Shown here: one piece after another, positions 18,234 through 27,020 of the stretch
How the letters are laid out: each line of letters starts with the position of its first letter
Numbering within the stretch: the stretch's first letter is position 1
From: Bog-473 sp963742035
GTDB taxonomy: Bacteria; Actinomycetota; Acidimicrobiia; Acidimicrobiales; RAAP-2
NCBI GenBank assembly: GCA_963742035.1
Contig: CAVUKH010000001.1
Coordinates: forward strand, 558,001 to 622,000
DNA length: 64,000 nt
Direction: 5' to 3'
Position numbers and translations under genes: made by a program
Notes under the pieces: model-generated
Told to the model about the DNA's origin: nothing
Databases searched by the model: none
What the model saw: only the letters and a program-made list of their open reading frames with translations

Positions 18234-19438
18234 CGGTCCCCCCCGGCCTCCCGAGCGGTCACCTCACGGTAGATCGCCGCGAGGGCGTCGGCCCGAACCG
18301 CCAAGGCATGCTGTGCCACCACGGCATGTCGGGCCGCCACGACCAGGTCGTGGCGCAAGCCGGGCTCGTCGAGGATCCGGCTCAGACCGGCGGCCAGCGC
18401 CTCGGGTCGGCCAGGAGCGACGAGTAGACCGGTTTGACCGTCGGTGACGAACTCGGGGATGCCTCCCGCATCGGTCCCGATCACGGGGACGCCGCAGGCC
18501 TGCGCTTCCAGAACGCTGAGGCCGAACGGCTCCGACGCTGACGCGTTCACGAGCACATCGAGGGAGCGGAGCACGGCGGGTACCTCCTCGACCGGACCGA
18601 CGAAGCGATGTCGGTCACGGAGAAGGCTCGACGCCTCCACCCGCAGCGCCGCCTCGTAGGTGCCGTCGTCGAGCGCGGGCGCCCCGACCACCGCCAGGTG
18701 GCTGCAACCGGCCGGGCCGGCCAACATGGCCATGGCCTGCACCACCGTCCCGATCCCCTTCTCGGGATCGACGCGACCGACCACCCCGATGATCGGTTGA
18801 TCGGGCCGGCTGCTGAGCCGGGCCCGCCAGGACGCCTCCGCCGGGCCGGGGTGGAACCGCTCGGTGTCGACAGCCTGGGGGATGATGCGCAGCCCCCCCG
18901 CCGACGGTCCCAACGTGTCGGCCACGGCACGACTGACGGCGACGGTGCGGGAGGCCAGACGCTCAGCGACGCGCAGGACGCGCCGGCCGAGGCCTGGGCG
19001 CACCAGGTCGTGGAGCTCCAGCACCACGGGTCGCCGGGCCATCCGTCCGGCCAGAGCGCAATCGAGGTGGATCCACAGGCTGTTGGAGTGGACGACGTCC
19101 GCCTGCCGGGCCAGGCGCGCCACCTGGCGGGCACTGCGGACGGTGGTCGCCATCTCCGTGGCCAGCGCACGCGGTCCAGGCCGTCCGTCGCTGGCCGTAC
19201 GCAACCCGAGACGGGGCGGGGCGGCCCATTCCAGATGGGGGAGGCCCAATGCACACCACGCCTCGGCCATCTGGCCGGGCGGCGACGCCAGCGTCAGTGC
19301 GATCCCGCGTTGCGCGAGCAGAGGCGCCAGGGCGAGGAGGCTTCGCTCAGCTCCCCACACCAATGGCGACGCCGAGACGACCAGCACGCGCACCGTGCGG
19401 CCCGACTTCGTCCCGGGTCGCTCCCCGTTGCCATTCAT
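18230..19438 (-). CDS. Glycosyltransferase family 4
   Basis: A 402-residue GT-B glycosyltransferase. ASPLVWGAERSLLALAPLLA gives the N-terminal loop, VVGRVDPEKGIGTVVQAMAM starts the donor-binding domain, and ASEPFGLSVLEAQACGVPVI carries the family E-x7-E motif. I chose the ATG at 19438 because it overlaps the upstream gene's stop (ATGA) and has GGAG eight nt upstream; the in-frame ATG six codons earlier would overlap more. It ends in a GTGA overlap with the next glycosyltransferase. One of four consecutive, coupled sugar-transfer genes. Confidence 0.88.
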   Translation of the reverse strand: MNGNGERPGTKSGRTVRVLVVSASPLVWGAERSLLALAPLLAQRGIALTLASPPGQMAEAWCALGLPHLEWAAPPRLGLRTASDGRPGPRALATEMATTVRSARQVARLARQADVVHSNSLWIHLDCALAGRMARRPVVLELHDLVRPGLGRRVLRVAERLASRTVAVSRAVADTLGPSAGGLRIIPQAVDTERFHPGPAEASWRARLSSRPDQPIIGVVGRVDPEKGIGTVVQAMAMLAGPAGCSHLAVVGAPALDDGTYEAALRVEASSLLRDRHRFVGPVEEVPAVLRSLDVLVNASASEPFGLSVLEAQACGVPVIGTDAGGIPEFVTDGQTGLLVAPGRPEALAAGLSRILDEPGLRHDLVVAARHAVVAQHALAVRADALAAIYREVTAREAGGDR

Positions 19439-20619
19439 CGCTCCACAGTCGACCACATGGTCGATCGGTCACCGCGCAGGTAGCGCACCATGCCCCCCAG
19501 GGCGACGCCTTGAAGGAACATCACCTGCCCCGCCCCCGCCGTCGCGGCAAGGAGGAGGCCGCGAAGCGCGAACCCGTCTGCAGGATCGTCCTCCCGGTCG
19601 CCCGCGTCCGTCCCCACGAGGAGTCCGGCGCAGGCACCCGCGTTGGCCAACACGAACACACGGGCCAGCGCGCTCGAGCGCAGCTTCGAGACGGCCAATA
19701 TCAGGAGTGTCACATGGGCGAGGGGGCCGACCGTGTAGCGGACCAGGCGGTGACCCCATAGCTCGGCGGCGACCAATCCGGTTGAGGGCCGCAGTTGACG
19801 ACGGCGCCGGACCATAATGTGCAGCGCACCGGACACGCTACGGATCCGACGTTCCCACGACAGCGCTCGCGACTCCGCGGCGGGATCGAGCGCGCGGGCC
19901 CGCGGCTCGTAGGCGATCCGATACCCCTGCTCGACGATGTCGAGTGCGATCCAGAAATCGTCTGTGGCGATGTCGGGGGGGATCGGACGCCAGGCCTCAG
20001 TCCGGATCGCGGCGAGCTCACCAACGAGGCCGATCGTCGTACCGAGCTGGTCCTCGCGCCGTTTGAGCCATGACTCGAACCGCCAGTAGATGCTCTCACC
20101 CCCTCCCCCGTCGTCCTCGACCTTCTCGCCGGCCACCGCGCCCACCGCGGAGTCGGCGAAGTGCTCCACCGCGGCGGCCAGCGCGCCGGGGGCAAGACGA
20201 TTGTTGGCGTCGGTGATGACGACGATGGGCGTCGTGGCATTCTCGAAGCCGCGGTTGAGCGCCTGCGACTTGCCGAGCCGCTCCGGGCCGGTCAACGCCC
20301 GCGCGCCCGCTCGCTCCGCCACGGCGGCGGTCTCGGGATCACCGTCGGCGACCACCAGGATCTCGAGCCCACCCGGGTACCCGTTGGCGCGGACGTCCTC
20401 CACCTTGGCCTCGATCACGCCGGCCTCGCGGTACGCAGGCACGACGACAGTGAGATCGGGTGACGTATCCGTATGCGCCGGAGCGGGCCCGGCGCGCGCC
20501 CTGCCGCGCCCGCCGCGGGTTCGCCACGCCAGCCAGGCTGGGTAAAGCAGATGCCCCGCCGACGCGGCGGCGACGAGGGCGGCAACGGCGACGCTCGTTC
20601 GCGGGCGTGGCCGGCTCAC
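19435..20619 (-). CDS. Glycosyltransferase family 2, membrane-associated
   Basis: A 394-residue inverting GT-A enzyme. After an N-terminal hydrophobic helix (SVAVAALVAAASAGHLLYPA) come TVVVPAYREAGVIEAKVEDV, the DxD-like ADGDPE and DANN motifs, and SWERRIRSVSGALHIM, followed by C-terminal membrane helices. This is the layout of processive or membrane-linked GT2 enzymes. The GTG at 20619 overlaps the stop of the small upstream ORF (GTGA), and the gene itself ends in an ATGA overlap with the next GT4, so all are one operon. Sugar specificity is unknown. Confidence 0.83.
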   Translation of the reverse strand: MSRPRPRTSVAVAALVAAASAGHLLYPAWLAWRTRGGRGRARAGPAPAHTDTSPDLTVVVPAYREAGVIEAKVEDVRANGYPGGLEILVVADGDPETAAVAERAGARALTGPERLGKSQALNRGFENATTPIVVITDANNRLAPGALAAAVEHFADSAVGAVAGEKVEDDGGGGESIYWRFESWLKRREDQLGTTIGLVGELAAIRTEAWRPIPPDIATDDFWIALDIVEQGYRIAYEPRARALDPAAESRALSWERRIRSVSGALHIMVRRRRQLRPSTGLVAAELWGHRLVRYTVGPLAHVTLLILAVSKLRSSALARVFVLANAGACAGLLVGTDAGDREDDPADGFALRGLLLAATAGAGQVMFLQGVALGGMVRYLRGDRSTMWSTVER

Positions 20620-20816
20620 GCCAGCATCGCTTCGTCGACCCGGTCGCGCCGGCACTGCCCGACCCGGAATGCGACCTCGTCGTGACCTCGCACCACCCAT
20701 CCCCACGGCGGGGAGCACAGCGCCATGTTCGCCTCCGCCGGTCGCCCGGCAACATCAGCGACCAGGTCGCCGTCATCGTCCGAAAGTGCCCGGTGCTCCC
20801 ACCCGCATGGGCGCAT
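20616..20816 (-). CDS. Small hypothetical protein in glycosyltransferase operon
   Basis: A 66-residue ORF that fills the gap between the sugar transferase (ends 20842) and the GT2 gene, ending in a GTGA overlap with the latter. It is hydrophilic, with an acidic stretch (SDDDGDLVADVAG) and an aromatic patch (CSPPWGWVVRGHDEV). I do not recognise it. Operon fit and tight overlap favour a real gene, but no clear Shine-Dalgarno precedes the ATG. Confidence 0.5.
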   Translation of the reverse strand: MRPCGWEHRALSDDDGDLVADVAGRPAEANMALCSPPWGWVVRGHDEVAFRVGQCRRDRVDEAMLA

Positions 20817-20841
20817 GGGAACCCGGCGTTCGGGCGGAAGC

Positions 20842-22251
20842 CTACTCCCGGACCTGCCGGATCACGGCGCCAGCCGTTCGGGCCAAAATCTTGAGATCTC
20901 CGCCGACCGACCAGTTCTCGATGTAGTGGTTGTCGAACCAGGCTCTGTCCTCAATGGACGTGTCGCCGCGCAATCCGTTGACCTGAGCCAGACCGGTCAG
21001 GCCCACGGGCACCCGGTGCCGGTCGCCGTAGCGGGGCACCTCCTGCTCGAACTGCTCTACGAAGAAGGGCCGCTCGGGACGGGGGCCGACGAGCGACATG
21101 TCCCCCCGCAGCACGTTCCACAACTGCGGCAGCTCGTCCAGGGAGGTCTTGCGCATGATGCCACCGACCTTCGTGACCCGGTCGTCCTCGTTGACGCTCC
21201 ACTGCGTATCCGACTCGTTGTTCACCCGCATGGAACGGAACTTGAGGATCTCCACCTCGCGCCCGTCTTTCCCGATGCGGCGCTGGCGGAAGTAGATGGG
21301 CCCCGGGCTGGTGACCTTGACGGCCAGTGCGAGGACTCCGTAGAGCGGCGAGAGGAGGAGGAGCATCAGCGCGGCGATGCCCGAGTCGAAGGCACGCTTG
21401 GCGGCGCGGCCGGAGGAGCGCATGGTTGAGCGCCGCAGTCGCACGAGGGGATAGCCCCAGACCATGTCGACGTCACGCGGCGCCGCCTGCAGTCCCAACT
21501 CGAAGAAGCGAGGGATGATGTACATGTCCACGGCCGCGTTCTCGCAGGAGCGGATGACCCGCACCAGGTCGGGGTCGCGGTTGACACCGAAGGCGATGAC
21601 CACGCGGTCGATCTGGTGACCCTTCAGGACACTGTCCAGCTCGTCGATCCCGCCGAGGACAGGGCGCGACAGCGACTCGTCGGCGCAGTCGTCCAACAAT
21701 CCGACCGGGTGCAGCCCGTAGCTCGGGTTCAGCTCGAGCGCATCGGCGAAGCGCTCGGCGACCTGCCCGGCACCAACGATGAGCACCCGCTGCCCGAGCG
21801 CACCCCGGGTCCGGGCGCGGCGGATACCGGCGTAGGCACAGGCCCGGCCGATGAGCAGAAGGCAGAGCGTGGAGACACCCACGAGGACGAAGGGGCGGAC
21901 CTGCCGCCCGAAGCCGTCGAATGCCCCGATGATGGTCAGGGGCACTGCGACCGCCGCCGCCACCGTGCTGACGTCCTTGCTCACGCTCAGGGTGATGCGG
22001 GAGGCGTACTGACCCCGTACCGCACATATGCCGAGCACACCGAAGACGAAGAGGGCGGTCGTCCACTGCAGCACCACCGGTGCGAAAGCGGCGACGGCGA
22101 CAGCAAGGACCAGAAGATCCGTGCCCGCCACCACCTCGCCACTGGTGCGGGCCGCGAACCGACGGCGCACCCGCGCCACCGCCCCGGACTCAGCCCCTGG
22201 CTGACCCCACCGCCAACTCTGTAGATCTCTGCCGATCGTGACCGACGACAT
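20842..22251 (-). CDS. Undecaprenyl-phosphate sugar phosphotransferase (initiating enzyme)
   Basis: A 469-residue polyprenyl glycosylphosphotransferase of the WbaP/CpsE type. Four membrane helices (about 40-145), a Rossmann-like CoA-binding-type domain (VLIVGAGQVAERFADAL, about 155-280), then the catalytic C-terminus: a helix at about 290-312, SPGPIYFRQRRIGKDG, EILKFRSM, SLDELPQLWNVLRGDMS and LVGPRPERP. It transfers a sugar-1-phosphate to undecaprenyl phosphate, the first step of a lipid-linked repeat unit. The ATG at 22251 follows GAGGGAGC. It heads the block of coupled glycosyltransferase genes and is 35 nt downstream of the small LAFTG protein gene. Confidence 0.92.
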   Translation of the reverse strand: MSSVTIGRDLQSWRWGQPGAESGAVARVRRRFAARTSGEVVAGTDLLVLAVAVAAFAPVVLQWTTALFVFGVLGICAVRGQYASRITLSVSKDVSTVAAAVAVPLTIIGAFDGFGRQVRPFVLVGVSTLCLLLIGRACAYAGIRRARTRGALGQRVLIVGAGQVAERFADALELNPSYGLHPVGLLDDCADESLSRPVLGGIDELDSVLKGHQIDRVVIAFGVNRDPDLVRVIRSCENAAVDMYIIPRFFELGLQAAPRDVDMVWGYPLVRLRRSTMRSSGRAAKRAFDSGIAALMLLLLSPLYGVLALAVKVTSPGPIYFRQRRIGKDGREVEILKFRSMRVNNESDTQWSVNEDDRVTKVGGIMRKTSLDELPQLWNVLRGDMSLVGPRPERPFFVEQFEQEVPRYGDRHRVPVGLTGLAQVNGLRGDTSIEDRAWFDNHYIENWSVGGDLKILARTAGAVIRQVRE

Positions 22252-22286
22252 TCAGTTTTGCTCCCTCGCCGAGCGTTGCTTCTGGG

Positions 22287-22634
22287 TCAGGCCGTACGCC
22301 GGCGACCGCGAACGAGCACGGCACCCACGCCGATCGCCACGACACCGATGACCGCCATCTCCTCGATGTCAGCACCAGTGAACGCCAGACCGCTCGACGT
22401 GGTCGGGGTGGCGGTGACTGACGACGTTGTCGCAGCACCGGTCGCCGGCCCGTCAGCCGGAGCAGTGGCGATGCCCGTGGTCTGCGAGTTGCAGCCCGTG
22501 CCGCTCACGTAGCAACCAGAGTTGTCCGCCCCGGCGGCTCCTGCCAGAAGCCCGCCCACGGGCACCGCGAGCAGCACACCCAGGGCCGGACCGCACGCCA
22601 CGGCAAGCACTCGCTGTGCCTTGGTCCTTTTCAT
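22287..22634 (-). CDS. Small secreted protein with LAFTG sorting signal
   Basis: A 115-residue protein. A signal peptide covers about residues 1-36 (ends AGAAGA). A short Cys-containing, Thr/Ala-rich mature part follows (CYVSGTGC), then LAFTG (83-87), a hydrophobic helix (MAVIGVVAIGVGAVLV) and a basic tail RGRRR. That is a cell-wall sorting signal of the LAxTG kind used by actinobacterial class E sortases; no sortase gene is in the window. GGAGGAG upstream of the ATG at 22634 sets the start. It is the first gene of the minus-strand polysaccharide block, so the product may sit on the surface with the polymer; function unknown. Confidence 0.75.
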   Translation of the reverse strand: MKRTKAQRVLAVACGPALGVLLAVPVGGLLAGAAGADNSGCYVSGTGCNSQTTGIATAPADGPATGAATTSSVTATPTTSSGLAFTGADIEEMAVIGVVAIGVGAVLVRGRRRTA

Positions 22635-22952
22635 CCTGATCTCCTCCACTGTGTCCGCTCGACGAGCGGATCTTTCTCGGAGCCACTTGGTTCTTCGACC
22701 GATTCCCGCAAACCCTTCAGTAGAAGACGCCGAGCCGCCGCAGTCATCATTCCAGGGAATCCGGTCGGCAGGACAGAGCCAAAGGTCACAATGCCGGGCA
22801 GGCACGCGACAACTGCCCGACAAATCCGCCCGAGTGCCCCCTCTTCCAGGAGTAATGCCCAGAATCCACAAAGTGACCACCCCACGAAACGTTCGCGCAA
22901 CAGTCACCATGGTGCATCCGGTTTCGGGGGTGGTCGCTGTACGCTCCGCCCG
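22635..22952. promoter_or_regulatory. Divergent intergenic region with inverted repeat
   Basis: 318 nt between the minus-strand EPS block and the plus-strand DUF4012 gene, so it must hold promoters for both. A 7-bp inverted repeat TCCGCTC-GAC-GAGCGGA lies at 22654-22670, 20 nt upstream of the minus-strand start, and could be an operator or a leader hairpin. No ORF looks coding here. Confidence 0.4.
22940..22945 (+). promoter_or_regulatory. -10 element of leaderless promoter (TACGCT)
   Basis: TACGCT (TAnnnT) is followed after exactly 7 nt by the GTG at 22953, with no Shine-Dalgarno between. This matches a leaderless actinobacterial transcript and supports that start. Confidence 0.5.
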
Positions 22953-24770
22953 GTGGAAAACGGCGAGCCCGGGGGACCGAGCGCCGACGTCCCCGACGGG
23001 TCCGCGCGGAGCGACGCGCCGGAACGTCGGCGCTTCACCGGACGGCGGAAGATCGCCGCCATCGTCGTCGTCCTCGCAGCGCTCTGGGCGATTGCCGCCG
23101 CCGTCGTCGTGGCGGTGGCGGCCGAGCACATTCACCACGGGGAGGCGGCGGTGCAGTCGGCGCGACAGGGCTTGTCCGCCGACGGCATCCTGTCCGGTGC
23201 CCCCAGCCAGTCCCTCCACGTGGCCGACTCCGACTTCAGCTCGGCGCACGCCTTGCTGTCCTCGCCGCTGCTCTGGCCCGTCGATGTCCTCCCGGTCGCC
23301 GGGCGCCAGCTCCGCTCGGTGCAAGCCCTCTCGGGGGCCGCGGGGCAGGTCGCTCGGACGGGTATCGACACGGTCGGGCGATCCCAGTCGCTGCTGCGAC
23401 TCCCCCATTCCGCCGGTCCTGACCGGGTGGCGGCCCTCCAGCAGCTGGCTTCGCTGGCGGCCTCCACCCACCGGGCGCTCTCGGGACTCGATCTGGGTCC
23501 TGACCAGGGACTCATTGGCCCACTGGTCCACGAGCGGAACACCTTCATCGGCGACTTGACCCAGGTGCAGACCACCCTGGCGCGGACAACGGAGGCGGCT
23601 TCCTCGGCCGCCACCATCCTGCAGGGGCCGGGCACCTACCTCCTCCTGGCCGGCAACAACGCCGAAATGCGGTCCGGCTCGGGTGCCTTCGAGGAGGCGG
23701 GCGTCATCACCACGAGTGACGGCGAGCTCCACCTCTCGAGCATGACCCCCACCTCCTCCCTGATCCTTCCTCCCGGCGCCGTCACAGTGACCGGCGACCT
23801 CGCTGCCCGTTGGGGCTGGCTCAAGCCCGGCGTCGACTGGCGAAACCTGGGCCTGACGCCCCAGTTCGATGTCAACGGGTCCCTCGCCGCTCAGATGTGG
23901 AAGGCCAACACCGGCCAGAGCGTGGACGGTGTTCTCGCTATTGACGTCCAGGGGCTCCAGGAGCTCCTCGACGTGACTGGCCCGGTGACGACAGACACGG
24001 GTCAGGTCGTCAGCTCGGCCAACGTCGACCAGCTGCTGCTCCACGACCAGTACGTCGGCGAGACCTACGGCTCCGACTCGACGGCCCGGGTCGACGAACT
24101 GTCGACACTCGCCTCGGCCACCCTGCACGCACTGGAGGACCGACCCTTCAAGCTGCACGCCATGGCCGACGCAATGTCGGCGGCGGCCGAGGGGCGCCAC
24201 GTGCTCCTCTGGTCCGCTAACCCCAAGACGGAGGCCGCCTGGAGCGGCGCCGGCGTGTCCGGCCAGCTCCAGCCGTCGTCCCTCATGGCCGACATGATCA
24301 ACCGGGGCGGGAACAAGCTCGACCAGTACCTGTCGGAGGACGTGTCGCTCCGGCTGACACCGCAGGGCTCACAGACGGACGGCAGCATCACCATGACCTT
24401 TGCCAACCACACGCCGCCAGGACAGTCCCCCTTCATCGCCGGCCCCTTTCCCGGGCTCGGTACCGTCTACGGCCAATATGTCGGGATCGCCACCGTGAAC
24501 CTCCCGGGGTACGCGCGGGACATCACCTCGCCGTCGGACAGTTCCGTCGTGACAAGCGGTCCCGAAGGCCCCACCATCCTGGAAGGAGCCACCATGAGCA
24601 TTTTGGCCGGGGCGACGCAGAGCATCACGTTCCATTTCGTCCTGCCCGAGGCGCACGGCTCCATGACGGTGGTGCCCAGCGCGCGGATTCCCCCGGCGAC
24701 GTGGCAGGTCACCGGCAGCACCGGGAGCTCGACCTTCGAGGACTCCGCACCGCACACCATCACGTGGTAG
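22953..24770 (+). CDS. DUF4012 domain-containing membrane-anchored protein
   Basis: A 605-residue protein with a short basic cytoplasmic N-terminus (ERRRFTGRRK), one membrane helix (IAAIVVVLAALWAIAAAVVVAVA) and a large outside domain. The stretch YLLLAGNNAEMRSGSGAFEEAGVI is the hallmark of DUF4012 proteins, which occur beside exopolysaccharide genes in Actinobacteria. Their biochemical role is not established; a link to polymer export or attachment is inference. It is the only plus-strand gene in the polysaccharide locus, divergent from the LAFTG protein. The GTG start is chosen because a TAnnnT element lies 7 nt upstream. Confidence 0.8.
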   Translation: MENGEPGGPSADVPDGSARSDAPERRRFTGRRKIAAIVVVLAALWAIAAAVVVAVAAEHIHHGEAAVQSARQGLSADGILSGAPSQSLHVADSDFSSAHALLSSPLLWPVDVLPVAGRQLRSVQALSGAAGQVARTGIDTVGRSQSLLRLPHSAGPDRVAALQQLASLAASTHRALSGLDLGPDQGLIGPLVHERNTFIGDLTQVQTTLARTTEAASSAATILQGPGTYLLLAGNNAEMRSGSGAFEEAGVITTSDGELHLSSMTPTSSLILPPGAVTVTGDLAARWGWLKPGVDWRNLGLTPQFDVNGSLAAQMWKANTGQSVDGVLAIDVQGLQELLDVTGPVTTDTGQVVSSANVDQLLLHDQYVGETYGSDSTARVDELSTLASATLHALEDRPFKLHAMADAMSAAAEGRHVLLWSANPKTEAAWSGAGVSGQLQPSSLMADMINRGGNKLDQYLSEDVSLRLTPQGSQTDGSITMTFANHTPPGQSPFIAGPFPGLGTVYGQYVGIATVNLPGYARDITSPSDSSVVTSGPEGPTILEGATMSILAGATQSITFHFVLPEAHGSMTVVPSARIPPATWQVTGSTGSSTFEDSAPHTITW

Positions 24771-24815
24771 CGACGCCCGTCCCCGTCTGCGCTGCGCCAC
24801 GGGGACACGTGCGGC

Positions 24816-26768
24816 CTACCCCAGGTCGGCTGAGAAAGCCACCAGGCTGTTGGGGAACAAACCCCCGGTGAGCTGGGAGTCGAGGCCGCTGGGGTTGTAA
24901 TCGAAATAGGTCTCGTACGTCACGTTGTTCGAACCGCTCTTCATCCACGAGACCATCTGGTTGATGTAATACGGGTCGTCACCGAGCCCGTGGCCGTCGC
25001 TCCGGATGATCGCGCCCCATTCCGTCAGGGCGAGCGGCTTGCCCTGGGTGGACGCGAACTGCCGGGCCGCGGTGAGGGCGGGCAACGTGGTCGAGGACCA
25101 GGCGTTGCTCGGTGTGAGCGGACTCGCCCAGGACTGGTCATAGGCGTCCAGGCCGATGACGTCGACGTAGGCGCTGCCGGGGTAGGCGGCTGCGACCGAG
25201 TATCCCGACTGGGTGAAGGCCGCGGCGTCGGGGTTCCACACGAAGCGGAAGTTTTCACCGGGTACGGCCCGCATGGCCGTGACGATCTGCTGGAAGTAGG
25301 CGGCGAAACTGGCCTCGGTGCTCGGTGTCGTGGCGGCCCAGGCCATCCACGCGCCGTCGAACTCAAAACCGAGGCGCAGGTACGCATTGGCCTCGCCGCC
25401 GCTGATGAGCGTCTGGGCCAGGGTGACGAAGTACAAGTTGTACGCGCCCGACGCCCCCAGGGCCAAGGTCCCGACGGGCGCTCCGCTCGAGCTGTCCGGG
25501 ATGATCGGCACGCCCAGGGACAGCGTGTAGCCGGTGCCCTTCCAGGCCCCGGTGAGCCAGTTCAAGCTGCCACCGGCGCCGTCCATCCCCGCCCATCCGT
25601 CGTTGGAGGGCAGGTAGTCCGTGGCAACCGTGGGCCTGGTCCCCGTCTGCTGCGCAAACGCCGCCAGGCCGGACGGGTCCGCCGCGCCGACGTACGCCCC
25701 CTGCTGCAGCCCACTCGCTGGCGGGGCGGGCGTGCTGGGTGGCGTGGTGGTCGAGGGGCCGCTCGGGGCCCCGGTCGTGGTGGTGACGCGGGACGGCCTG
25801 GTCGTGGTGGTGGCCGGTGGCCTCGTGGCCGTGGTGGTGCCCGATCGCCCGGAGCCGTCGGGCGGCGTCGGTTGCACGTTGCCGTTGGGTGCCGAAGGGC
25901 CGAAGGAGGTCTCGTTGCCCTCCTCGCTCACCACCGCGTAGCCCGGCACCGGCGGGTCGATGACGATGCCGAGGGCGGTCACGCCGCTCCCGGCGGTCGA
26001 TCCGTAGTAACCGGCGTCGCCGAAGGTGAAGACGCCGCCGTCGGAGGCGACGAGCCAGTAGCCCGCCCCGTCTGCGGTGGGAGCCATGCCGATGATGGGC
26101 TGGTTGAGGCGGATGGCTCCCGTCGATCCGTGGAAGGCGGCGTCGCCGTAGCTGAAGATGCCGCCGTCGGAAGCGACGAGCCAGTAGCCACGGCCGTCGG
26201 TCGTGGACGCCATACCGACAATGGCCTTGTTGAGGTGGATGGACCCGGTCGAACCGTAGAACGTCGCGTCGCCGTAGCTGAAGATGCCGCCGTCGGAGGC
26301 GACGAGCCAGTAGCCGTCGCCGTCCGGCGTGGGCGCCATGCCCACGATGGGTTGGTTGAGGTGCATGGCGCCGGTCGAACCGTAGAACGTCGCGTCGCCG
26401 TAGTTGAAAATGCCGCCGTCGGAGGCGACGAGCCAGTAGCCGCCGCCGTCCGGTGTGGCCGCCATGCCGATGATGGGCTTGGTCAATCGGAGCCCCGACT
26501 CGGCGGGGGATCCGAGGGCTGGCGCCGAGCCGTGGGGAGCCACCGCGCCCGCCCAGCTGACGGTCCAGTACCCACCGGTCGGGTCCGCGGCAAGGTTCGC
26601 ACCGCCGCCGTAGCTGTTCGTCCGGGCCGCGACCGGCGTGGGTGTGGCGCTTGCGCCGGACGAGAGCTCGACGGCGACACCGAGCGCGAGGGTGGGGACC
26701 GTCACCAGCAGCGCCACGGCTCGCGCCACCGCACACAGCAGCGAACGACTCCATCCGGATTGGCGCAT
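24816..26768 (-). CDS. Secreted GH26-type glycosidase with N-terminal beta-repeat domain
   Basis: A 650-residue protein: signal peptide (about 1-41), four 42-residue repeats beginning GYWLVASDGG (about 109-275, with a degenerate copy before them), a Thr/Pro linker (about 300-353), and a C-terminal catalytic domain. In the latter, RLGFEFDGAWMAW (E469) fits the acid/base motif of family GH26 and LALTEWG (E583) the nucleophile, although the usual His before the acid/base Glu is Phe. GH26 enzymes are endo-beta-mannanases, xylanases or related glycanases; here an exopolysaccharide is a plausible substrate because of the locus. A c-di-GMP-I riboswitch lies in the leader, and GGGGGGAG precedes the ATG at 26768. 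Confidence 0.82.
   Translation of the reverse strand: MRQSGWSRSLLCAVARAVALLVTVPTLALGVAVELSSGASATPTPVAARTNSYGGGANLAADPTGGYWTVSWAGAVAPHGSAPALGSPAESGLRLTKPIIGMAATPDGGGYWLVASDGGIFNYGDATFYGSTGAMHLNQPIVGMAPTPDGDGYWLVASDGGIFSYGDATFYGSTGSIHLNKAIVGMASTTDGRGYWLVASDGGIFSYGDAAFHGSTGAIRLNQPIIGMAPTADGAGYWLVASDGGVFTFGDAGYYGSTAGSGVTALGIVIDPPVPGYAVVSEEGNETSFGPSAPNGNVQPTPPDGSGRSGTTTATRPPATTTTRPSRVTTTTGAPSGPSTTTPPSTPAPPASGLQQGAYVGAADPSGLAAFAQQTGTRPTVATDYLPSNDGWAGMDGAGGSLNWLTGAWKGTGYTLSLGVPIIPDSSSGAPVGTLALGASGAYNLYFVTLAQTLISGGEANAYLRLGFEFDGAWMAWAATTPSTEASFAAYFQQIVTAMRAVPGENFRFVWNPDAAAFTQSGYSVAAAYPGSAYVDVIGLDAYDQSWASPLTPSNAWSSTTLPALTAARQFASTQGKPLALTEWGAIIRSDGHGLGDDPYYINQMVSWMKSGSNNVTYETYFDYNPSGLDSQLTGGLFPNSLVAFSADLG
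25961..26450 (-). repeat. Four tandem ~126-bp repeats coding GYWLVASDGG units
   Basis: Within the GH26-type gene, 42-residue units containing GYWLVASDGGIF, YGDA and GSTG recur at residues near 109, 151, 193 and 235. DNA copies are nearly identical in their first halves, which points to recent duplication or gene conversion. They probably form a beta-propeller-like or cell-wall-binding module. Confidence 0.8.
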
Positions 26769-26829
26769 CGTCTCCCCCCACCCCGCAGACGACGGACCGC
26801 GAAGCGACGAGCAGTGCGCTCATGGCTGA

Positions 26830-26897
26830 ATCGGCGGCCCGGCGAACTCAACGAGTCCCGTAGCTTTGCGTCCCCCCCTCACGGGAGGTTTGCCTTT
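26830..26897 (-). promoter_or_regulatory. Cyclic-di-GMP-I (GEMM) riboswitch
   Basis: On the minus strand the leader reads GGCAAACC (26894-26887), a P2 stem closed by the GNRA-type loop GTGA (26882-26879), GGGACGCAAAGC (ending 26863), TACGGG, then CGCCGGGCCGCCG (26844-26832). These are the conserved blocks of the GEMM-I aptamer in the right order and spacing. It ends about 60 nt before the GH26 gene start, so c-di-GMP probably controls that glycosidase. A separate hairpin TCGTTC-GACCT-GAACGA lies just 5' of it. Whether it is an on or off switch cannot be read; no clear terminator stem was found between aptamer and start. Confidence 0.86.
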
Positions 26898-27020
26898 TTC
26901 GTTCAGGTCGAACGATGAAGGGGCGGGTGGCCCCGGACAAGGGGCTCTTGGACTATTTGGGCGTCCGGTGTGCGTTTTTTGTAGTGCGAAAGTTGTGTGC
27001 GTCCCCCCCGCGCGCGAACT

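Noticed and set aside
9091..27000. Full exosortase/PEP-CTERM system
   Set aside because: Only the hydrolase elbows suggest it. No exosortase transmembrane enzyme or PEP-CTERM tails were seen; visible sorting signals are LAxTG.
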